From: Papio anubis
Lineage: Eukaryota; Chordata; Mammalia; Primates; Cercopithecidae
Reading direction: 5' to 3'
NCBI RefSeq assembly: GCF_008728515.1
Contig: NC_044989.1
Coordinates: forward strand, 70,519,754-70,583,753
Length of the DNA stretch: 64,000 nt
In this document: positions 57,241-64,000 of the stretch, one piece after another
Numbering within the stretch: the first letter of the stretch is position 1
Layout: the number at the start of each line of letters is the position of its first letter
Made by a program: the position numbers and the translations under genes
The notes under the pieces: generated by a model
Seen by the model: only the letters and a program-made list of their open reading frames with translations
Database searches by the model: none
What the model was told of the DNA's origin: nothing

Positions 57241-57544
57241 TGCAAGGAAAATGGCTGCAGGGCAGTCAAGAGTAGGCTGAGGTAAACATCTGGTGCAGCA
57301 TGACACAGCGGGATTGGAGTGCAGGTGCACAATCCTGTGCATTATATAATCACAGTTATGTAACCATGTTATAAGTGAGCTCATCACCTGGCTCTGAGGT
57401 GCATAAATGTATCATTGACACTGTGAGAGGGGGCACATAATAAAGCCATGTCCCACCTGCCTCCGGACCCCCAAGTGTTCTTTCAACTACTTGCCACCTG
57501 TCCACCAACTCCCCTCGAACCCCAGCTCGGGTTGGACCCTGACA
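57241..57544 (+). repeat. ERV 5' LTR (probably truncated)
   Basis: Starts TGCAAGG, contains tataatca near 57345 and AATAAA at 57439-57444, ends about tgaca at 57544. Confidence 0.6.
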
Positions 57545-57546
57545 AT

Positions 57547-57564
57547 TGGTGTAACTGGCAGGAT
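57547..57564 (+). other. Putative ERV primer-binding site
   Basis: tggtgtaactggcaggat directly after the LTR begins TGG like a tRNA-complementary site. The match to any particular tRNA (leucine or serine type) was not decided. Confidence 0.4.
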
Positions 57565-57599
57565 ACTGAAGTGAGTTCTCAGCACCTGACGATCCCTGG

Positions 57600-58466
57600 T
57601 TGGCCATGTGGCTCCAACATGGGTTGTGGTACCTAGCGGCAGCTGTGTTCCTCAGATGGGCCCTGGTAGAAACAGGGGCGGAGGTGGACATGTCCCCCGG
57701 GAGCATGGAGAAGGCGCTGAAGCACCTGGAAGCACACAGCACCAAGAAGGAGCGTGCCTTTGCCGGCAGAGTTGGATGGGCATTTTTGACTATGCTGTGG
57801 AAAGTGCATGCCCAGTCCCCGTGGGATGCAGCACAGGTAAGGAACCTCCAGGTGCTAGCTGAGTGCCTGGAGGCCCAGATACACAGCTTGGAACAAGAAT
57901 TGGGAACTGCCATAAGTGCAGGCTTGAGCCTGCCTTCCCGGCCAGAAACTCTCATTCGATCTGATACCGAGGAGGAAGAATCCCTGCTGCAGGCTGACCC
58001 TGTGGTCTGTGAGAAAATAGAGCATGAACAGCCACTTGGGCCCCAAGGGCGGGCTCAGGGACCCCCTACCGTGGTGGAGCACACTTCATATAGTGCCTAC
58101 ACCCCCACTGAGTTGCAGGAGTTAGGCAAGTAGCAGGAGCCCCTGCCTGCCTGGATGCTCCGCCTCTGGGACAAAGGAGCTGACAGTATTTCCAGTTCCA
58201 CTGCTGAGATGGAAAAGTTGGCTTCTGTCACAGCTCACCCCTCCCTCTGTCAGTGGTTGCAGGTGAGCAGGCAGTTGGCACACGGGAAAGCTGACTGCAT
58301 CCTGATTGAATGGCTGATGGCAGCCATATGGACAGGGTGGAACGATGCCAGCGAAATATCAAAAACTGTGAGTAAATGGCAATCACATGCAGAGCTGGTG
58401 GAGGTAATTCGGAAGATGGGTATGTGGCAGGCTATGTTTGATTTGAATACCCAAAGGGCCAGATGA
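57600..58466 (+). pseudogene. ERV gag-like remnant
   Basis: Open from 57600 to a stop at 58131-58133, then continuing in another frame to 58466 (LRLWDKGAD motif, tryptophan-rich capsid-like segment). The first part has a heptad-like leucine pattern around QVLAECLEAQIHSLEQEL. The reading frame is broken by a stop and a frame change. Confidence 0.65.
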
Positions 58467-59008
58467 TGAATGCTTTACCTCCCACATGAGGGACCTTGTG
58501 TTGGGCTCTGCATCCCCGAGTGGTTTTAGCTCTCTGGCTGTTGTCCTTCTCTCTACATGGGGCATAAGGTGACCACCATACCTAAGGTGATACTGCCATG
58601 GCAGCTCTTGGGGAAGCAGAAAGCCAGCAGTGTGAGCAGGGAGTCTGTGCCATAAAGAAGGGGAAGGTATCCCTCCCATAGGGAGCCACCCCACAGGACA
58701 AAAAGTGACCCCAGCGGGTGACCCCAGGCAGATGTGAATTGATTTGTTATTGGCTGGGGTTGCCTGAGACAAAATTGACAGGCAACCCAATGAAGTGCTG
58801 TTAACTTTGTGGAAGCAATTGTCCCTGGAGCAGCAATTCTGGAAAATGCCCAAGAGGGGGCAGGATGATGCTGCTCGACCCAGTCCTGCCGGACACTCCA
58901 GCTCAAAGATTACTTGAAGATGGATGGAGGAATAAAGCTTTTTGTGTTTGATTAGGGAACTGGCCAAGGTGCCTGGCTTGGCAGGACACCAGAGATTGGA
59001 GGCCACAT

Positions 59009-59431
59009 GTGGAATTGGCAATCCACTGGTACCCCACCAATGTACGGAAGGTGTTGGTGCTGGTAGATACTGGCGCAAATTGTAGCCTCATCTATGGGAA
59101 CGGGGTTAAGTGTTTAGGCAAGGCTGCATACATAGGTGGTTACGGAGGCCAGTCAGTGAAAATAAAACCTGTATCTTTGCACCTCGGCATTGGCTGCTTG
59201 GCTCCCTGTTTATACACTGTGTATATGTCTCCCATACTGGAATACACTCTGGGGATGGATATTTTGCACGGTCTTAACTTACACACCACAGCCAGAGAAT
59301 TCAGACTCCGAGTACATGTAGGAAAGCCGGTACTATTGGGACATACGCATCACCTGCCCAGGTTCTGCCACAACCCCGACAGGTTACCTCCACTTGTCAA
59401 TACTGCTTGCCAGGAGGGCATACGGAGATAA
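59009..59431 (+). pseudogene. ERV aspartic protease remnant
   Basis: 140-codon open stretch with the protease active-site motif LVDTGAN near residues 18-24, then a GMDIL segment. The start codon is simply the first ATG in the frame. Downstream it is cut by stops and an Alu. Confidence 0.75.
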
Positions 59432-59458
59432 ACGAGACTATTAAGAAGCTAGAGGAGG

Positions 59459-59723
59459 GCCAGGCGTGGTGGTTCATGCCTGTAATCCCAGCACTTTGGG
59501 AGGCCAAGGCGGGCGGATCACGAAGTCAGGAGATTGAGACCATCCTGGCTAACACGGTGCAACCCCGTCTCTACTAAAAATACAAAAAATTAGCCAGGCG
59601 TGGTGGGAGGCGAATAGCGTGAACCCAGGAGGCGGAGCTTGCAGTGAGCTGAGATCGCACCACTGCACTCCAGCCTGGGCGACAGAGCTAGACTCTGTCT
59701 CAAAAAAAAAAAAAAAAAAAAAA
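59459..59723 (+). mobile_element. Alu inserted in the ERV
   Basis: Sense AluY-like with part of the right arm missing (ggtgggaggcgaatagcg). Duplication aagcta(g/c)aggagg at 59446-59458 and 59724-59736. Confidence 0.95.
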
Positions 59724-60558
59724 AAGCTACAGGAGGTGCAGATAGTGCATGGCACCCACAGCCCCTACAGTTCTCTGGTATGGCCAGTCAGAAGGCCTGT
59801 TGGGACGTGGCAGATGACAGTGGACTATCAAGAACTAAATAAAGTAACACCCTCTTTACATGCAGCTGTCCTGTCAATCACGGATTTGACAGACCACCTG
59901 ACAATGGAATTGGGACAGTAGCATTATGCAGTAGACTTGGCTAATGCATTCTTTTCAAATGATATTGCTCCAGAGAGCCAGGAACAGTTTGGTTTCACAT
60001 GGGAAGGGCAACAATGGACTTTCACAGTGTTGCCACAGGGCTATGTGCGTAGTTCTACCATGTGTCATGGTCTCATTGCTATGGATTTAGCCGCCTGGAA
60101 ATGTCCAAAGGGGATCCGCCTACTCCATTACATTGATATTATGTTAACCTCTGATTCTCTTGCAGATTTAGAAGTGGTGGTGCCCCTCTTGCAACATTTG
60201 GCAGCATGAGGTTGGGCTGTCAATTAAACCAAGGTCCAAGGACCTGGACTGTCTGCCAAATTCTTGGGAGTTATCTGGTCGGGTAAGACAAAAGCCATAC
60301 CAGAGGTCGTCATAGACAAAGTTCAGGCATATCCCAGCCCACTATGGTGAGGCAGCTGCAGACCTTTGTGGGCCTCCTGGGGTATTGGCGGGCGTTCATG
60401 CCCCATTTGGCTCAAATGACAAAACTGTTGTACTGGTCGATGTAAAAGGGGGCTACCTGGGATTGGGATGATAAGGCTAAGACAGCCCTTCTGGCAGCCA
60501 TGGGGGCTATTCAATGAGAACAGACCCTACAAGTGATTGACTAGGGGCGCCATTTAAA
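59724..60558 (+). pseudogene. ERV reverse transcriptase remnant
   Basis: VDYQELNKVTP and VLPQGY mark the fingers and palm. An in-frame TAG at about 59919 interrupts it. The catalytic box reads YIDI where retroviruses have YxDD, so the second aspartate is lost. The frame then changes near 60207 (LQTFVGLLGYWR region) and further stops follow. Confidence 0.78.
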
Positions 60559-60618
60559 CTTCCTGCCTTGGCCTTCTAAAGTATGGGAGTTACAGGCCTG
60601 AGCCACTGCACCTGGCTG
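60559..60618 (-). mobile_element. Alu fragment
   Basis: Last 60 bases of an antisense Alu (cctgccttggccttctaaag to gcacctggc) directly after the ERV. Confidence 0.85.
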
Positions 60619-60797
60619 ATGTTGAGAATCTAAGGCTAATATTAATTTCAATCCTTTTCTGTTTGGTAACTTTTAGAATATTGTCTGGTGTCCTAAAATT
60701 TCATGGTGGTATAACTTTGTATGGGTCTTTTTATTATTGTGCTAACTCAGTAATAGCCATTTTCCAGTCTTGAAGCTCATCATTTTCTTATATTTTA
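60619..60797. other. Unassigned AT-rich sequence
   Basis: Nothing recognised. Confidence 0.4.
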
Positions 60798-60809
60798 AAA
60801 TAAACTCTA

Positions 60810-61135
60810 GGCCGGGTGTGGTGGCTCATGCCTGTAATCCCAGCACTTTGGGAGGCCGAGGCGGGCGGATCACGAGGTCAGGAGATCGAGACCATCCTGG
60901 CTAACACAGTGAAACCCTGTCTCTACTAAAAATACGAAAAAAAAAAAAAATCAGCTGGGCGTGGTGGCAGGCACCTGCAGTCCCAGCTACTCGGGAGGCT
61001 GAGGCAGGGGAATGGCGTGAACCCGAGGGGTGGAGCTTGCAGTGAACCGAGATTGTGCCACTACACTCCAGCCTGGGCGACAGAGCAAGACTGTCTCTCA
61101 AAAATAAATGAATAAATAAAAATAAAATAAAATAA
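60810..61135 (+). mobile_element. AluY, first of two at one target site
   Basis: aataaactctag at 60798-60809 and aataaattctag at 61136-61147 flank it. Tail (aaaat)n. Confidence 0.96.
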
Positions 61136-61147
61136 AATAAATTCTAG

Positions 61148-61439
61148 GCCAGGAATGGTAACTCACACTTGTAATCCAGGCCCTTTGGGAAGCCAAGGCA
61201 GGCAAATCACCTGAAGTCAAGAGTTCTAGACCAGCCTGGCCAACGTGGTGAAAACCAGTCTCTATGAAAAATACAAAAATTAGTAGGGCGTGGTGGAAGG
61301 CACCTGTAGTCCCAACTACTCAGGAGGCTGAGGCAGGAGAATCGCTTGAACCCAGGAGGCAGAGGGTGCAGTGAACCGATATCGCGCCACTGCACTCCAG
61401 CCTGGGCAACAGAGCAAGAGCAAGACTCTGTCTCAAAAA
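61148..61439 (+). mobile_element. Alu, second of two at one target site
   Basis: Followed by a third copy, aataaattcta, at 61440. Confidence 0.95.
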
Positions 61440-61450
61440 AATAAATTCTA

Positions 61451-61648
61451 CCCGCTCTATTTTCTCAGTTCTTTTCCTGGGATTCCTGTTGGTTGCTTAT
61501 TAAACCTCCTGTATTGAGCCAACTTTATTTTTTCCCTTCACTTTTAATTTCTGTTCTAAAACTCTTCCTTGTCTTTTAATATTCTCACTGAATGCATTCA
61601 TATTTTAAATTTCTTTTTCTGGTATTTTACTACTATCCTGCTCTAATT
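61451..61648. other. Unassigned AT-rich sequence
   Basis: Pyrimidine-rich, possibly an old retroelement; not identified. Confidence 0.35.
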
Positions 61649-61703
61649 GTTTTTTTTGTTTGTTTGTTTGTTTTTTGAGGCTGGAGCGCAGTAGCACGAT
61701 CTT
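61649..61703 (-). mobile_element. Alu, first part (host)
   Basis: (gttt)n head then ggctggagcgcagtagcacgatctt. Confidence 0.88.
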
Positions 61704-61999
61704 TTTTTTTTTTTTTTGAGACGGAGTCTTGCTCTGTCACCCAGGCCAGAGTGCAGTGGCCGGATCTCAGCTCACTGCAAGCTCCTCTTCTAGGGTTCAC
61801 GCCATTCTCCTGCCTCAGCCTCCCGAGTAGCTGGGACTACAGGCACCCGCCACTTCGCCCGGCTAGTTTTTTGTATTTTTTAGTAGAGACGGGGTTTCAC
61901 CGTGTTAGCCAGGATGGTGTCGATCTCCTGACCTCGTGATCCGCCCGTCTCGGCCTCCCAAAGTGCTGGGATTACAGGCTTGAGCCACCGCGCCCGGCC
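61704..61999 (-). mobile_element. Young AluY (Old World monkey type)
   Basis: gtggccggatctcagc and ggcttgagccaccgcgcccggcc. Perfect duplication agtagcacgatctt at 61690-61703 and 62000-62013. Confidence 0.97.
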
Positions 62000-62013
62000 A
62001 GTAGCACGATCTT

Positions 62014-62248
62014 AGCTCACTGCAACCTCCGCCTCCTGGGTTCAAGTGATTCTCATGCCTCAGCCTCCTGAATAGCTGCGATTACAGGCACACGCCACCA
62101 CACCTGGCTAATTTTTGTATTTTTAGTAGAGACAGGATTTCCCCATGTTGGCCAGGCTGGTCTTGGACTCCTGGCCTCAAGCGGGTGATCCACCCGCCTC
62201 AGCCTCCCAAAGTGCTGAGATAACAGGAGTGAGCCACAGTGCCCTGCC
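62014..62248 (-). mobile_element. Alu, second part (host)
   Basis: agctcactgcaacctccgcc to cacagtgccctgcc. Confidence 0.92.
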
Positions 62249-62250
62249 AT

Positions 62251-62558
62251 TATTTTATTTATTTATTTATTTATTTTGAGACAGAGCCTCACTCTGTTGC
62301 CCAGGTTAGAATGCACTGGGATGATCTCTGCTCTTGGCACCCTCAGCCTCCTGAGTTAAAGTGATCCTTGTGCCTCAGCCTCTGAGTAGCTAGGATTACA
62401 GGAACGTGCCACCATGCCTAGATAATTTTTGTATTTTTAGTAGAAATGGAGTTTCGCCATGTTGACCAGGTTAGTCTCGAACTTCTGACCTCAGGTGATC
62501 TACCCACCTCGCTCTCCCAAAATGCTGGGATTACAGGTGTGAGCCACTGCACCCAGGC
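62251..62558 (-). mobile_element. Alu, full length
   Basis: (attt)n head, diverged, ending gcacccaggcc. Confidence 0.94.
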
Positions 62559-62559
62559 C

Positions 62560-62693
62560 CTAATTTTATTTTTTGTAGACATGAGGTCTTGCTATGTTGC
62601 CCAGAATGGTCTCAAACTCCTGGGCTCAAGCAATCCTCCCACCTTGGCCTCCCAAATTGTTGGGATTACAGGACCGAGTCACTGTGTCTTGCC
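62560..62693 (-). mobile_element. Half Alu (left-monomer type)
   Basis: gtagacatgaggtcttgctatgttgcc to gtcactgtgtcttgcc. Confidence 0.85.
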
Positions 62694-62702
62694 TTCTAAT
62701 TT

Positions 62703-62881
62703 CTTTTTGTTTGTTGGTTTGGTTTTTGAGACAGTCTCGCTCTGTCTCCCAGACTGGAGTGCAGTGGCACAGTCTTGGCTCACTGCAACCACTGCCTCCT
62801 AGGTTCGTGATTCTCCTGCCTCAGCCTCTTGAGTAGCTGCAATTACAGACTTGTGCCACCACGCACAGCAAATTTTGTATT
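62703..62881 (-). mobile_element. Nested Alu stack: outer element, first part
   Basis: Antisense Alu to aaattttgtatttt. Continued at 63428. Confidence 0.88.
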
Positions 62882-63043
62882 TTGTTTGTTTGAGATGGAG
62901 TTTCGCTCTTGTTGCCTAGGCTGGAATGCAGTGGTGCGATCTTGGCTCCCTGCAACCTGCACCTCCTAGGTTCAAGTGATTCTCCTGCCTTAGCCTCCTG
63001 AGTAGCTGGGATTACAGACATATGCCACCATGCTTGGCTAATT
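62882..63043 (-). mobile_element. Nested Alu stack: middle element, first part
   Basis: gtttgtttgagatggagtttcgctc to catgcttggctaattcc. Continued at 63294. Confidence 0.88.
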
Positions 63044-63293
63044 CCTTTTTTTTTTTTTTTGAGACGAAATCTCGCTCTGTCGCCCAGGCTGGAGTGCAGT
63101 GGCGGGATCACGGCTTACTGCAATCTCCTTCTCCTGGATTCATGCCATTCTCCTGCCTCGGCCTCCCAAATAGCTGGGACTACAGGCGCCCGCCACCATG
63201 CCTGGCTAATATTTTACATTTTTAGTAGAGACGGGGTTTCACCGTGTTAGCCAGGATGGTCTCAATCTCCTGACATCGTGATCTGCCCACCTC
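63044..63293 (-). mobile_element. Nested Alu stack: inner element, 5'-truncated
   Basis: Poly(T) to gtgatctgcccacctca. Lacks the final ~40 bases of a complete antisense Alu. Confidence 0.9.
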
Positions 63294-63427
63294 AATTTTG
63301 TATTTTTAGTAGAGATGGGATTTCACCATGTTGGCCAGGCTGGTCTCAAACTCCTGACCTCAGGTGACCCGCCCACCTTGGCCTCCCAAAGTGCTAGGAT
63401 TACAGGCGTGAGCCACTGTGCCCCACC
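63294..63427 (-). mobile_element. Nested Alu stack: middle element, second part
   Basis: attttgtatttttagtagag to cactgtgccccacc. Confidence 0.88.
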
Positions 63428-63562
63428 TAGTTTTGTAGTTTTAGTAGAGATGGGGTTTTACCATGTTGGCCAGGTTGGTCTTGAACTCCTGACCTCAGGT
63501 GATCCGCCCGCCTCAGCCACCCAAAGTGCTGCGATCACATGCGTGAATCACCGAGCCCGGCT
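63428..63562 (-). mobile_element. Nested Alu stack: outer element, second part
   Basis: tagttttgtagttttagtagag to caccgagcccggc. Confidence 0.88.
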
Positions 63563-63571
63563 GTAATTTCT

Positions 63572-63873
63572 TTTTCTTTTTTTTTTTTTTGAGACGGAGT
63601 CTCGCTCTGTCGCCCAGGCGGGAGTGCAGTGGCCGGATCTCAGCTCACTGCAAGCTCCGCCTCCCGGGTTTACGCCATTCTCCTGCCTCAGCCTCCCGAG
63701 TAGCTGGGACTACAGGCGCCCGCCACCTCGCCCGGCTAGTTTTTTGTATTTTTTAGTAGAGACGGGGTTTCACCGTGCTAGCCAGGATGGTCTCGATCTC
63801 CTGACCTCATGATCCGCCCGTCTCGGCCTCCCAAAGTGCTGGGATTACAGGCTTGAGCCACCGCGCCTGGCCA
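63572..63873 (-). mobile_element. Young AluY (Old World monkey type)
   Basis: All diagnostic variants present. Target cccggc(t/c)gtaatttct before and after shows insertion right at the end of the nested stack. Confidence 0.96.
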
Positions 63874-64000
63874 ACCCGGCCGTAATTTCTTGAGTACAGC
63901 ATCTTCTCTTATCTGGGGATATTCCAGTTCCTGGAAATTTTCTGATTGAGAGTTGCTTTATGTTTGGAGCTACCTTTCACAATCAAAGTTTTCCTCAAAT
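63874..64000. other. Unassigned sequence at the window end
   Basis: No exon of the neighbouring gene recognised. Confidence 0.4.

Larger units (their letters stand above)
57241..60558 (+). mobile_element. Degenerate class III (ERV-L-like) endogenous retrovirus, 3' truncated
   Basis: Order seen: LTR-like segment with AATAAA, possible primer-binding site, gag-like region, aspartic protease, reverse transcriptase, in one direction but with stops, frame changes and an Alu insertion. No RNase H, integrase, envelope or 3' LTR was found before 60558. The wording of the reverse transcriptase (VDYQELNK, VLPQGY) and the gag region suggest the ERV-L/HERV-S side of class III; the family is not fixed. 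A fossil that cannot encode working proteins as it stands. Confidence 0.82.

Noticed and set aside
57356..57955. 199-codon minus-strand open frame
   Set aside because: Antisense to the LTR and gag-like region; the sense strand explains the sequence better.
58383..59078. 231-codon minus-strand open frame
   Set aside because: Antisense shadow of the retroviral gag/protease region, with no recognisable protein signature.
54500..64000. TIA1 exons expected downstream by human gene order
   Set aside because: No RNA-recognition-motif coding sequence or matching exon was seen; the gene probably lies beyond the window.

Overview
This is primate genomic DNA. It is packed with Alu elements: I count well over 100 complete or partial copies on both strands, covering roughly half the window. 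Several of the youngest copies carry the variants I associate with the Old World monkey AluYR lineage (caagcc instead of cacgcc in the sense left arm, a gtggccggatctc block in antisense copies). I therefore infer a cercopithecid such as a macaque, baboon or guenon rather than a human or other ape. There are no bacterial-type genes, CRISPR arrays, tRNA or rRNA genes.

The one clear protein-coding gene is C2orf42 on the minus strand. Its eight coding exons run from the ATG at 45977 down to the stop at 13239. Every splice junction has GT/AG and the phases fit together, giving 1725 nt and 574 residues, the length known for this protein. The large first coding exon holds a four-cysteine treble-clef-like zinc knuckle and two SWIM-like Cys/His motifs. 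The second coding exon holds a basic cluster like a nuclear localisation signal. The remaining exons encode a conserved C-terminal region of unknown fold. A likely non-coding exon lies at 46796-47064, and the promoter is a CpG island at about 54.0-54.6 kb, where I predict exon 1 next to a CCAAT box and an ACTACAACTCCC motif.

Layout: 0-13 kb lies downstream of the gene and contains a second, orphan CpG island (about 6.0-7.1 kb) with a cluster of CRE-like sites and no recognisable coding gene. 13-54 kb is C2orf42, its introns full of Alus, often nested, plus old L1 (notably 17.9-23.3 kb and 36.7-38.5 kb), MIR, L2, a MER5A-like and a MER20-like hAT fossil. 54-64 kb is intergenic and carries L1 remnants, a degenerate class III (ERV-L-like) endogenous retrovirus at 57.2-60.6 kb with broken gag, protease and reverse transcriptase segments, and more nested Alus. 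In human this gene lies at 2p13.3 between PCBP1 and TIA1; I see no TIA1 or PCBP1 exon here.

I found no convincing new multi-gene system. The most useful leads are the paired SWIM-like motifs in C2orf42, a CFTR-like (TG)n(T)n tract in front of a frame-neutral exon, inverted Alus tightly flanking the start-codon exon, a ~98 bp local duplication at the start of the 3'UTR, the orphan CRE-rich CpG island, and several unusual retroposition events. Repeat boundaries were read by eye and may be off by several bases; family names for old repeats come from memory of consensus sequences.
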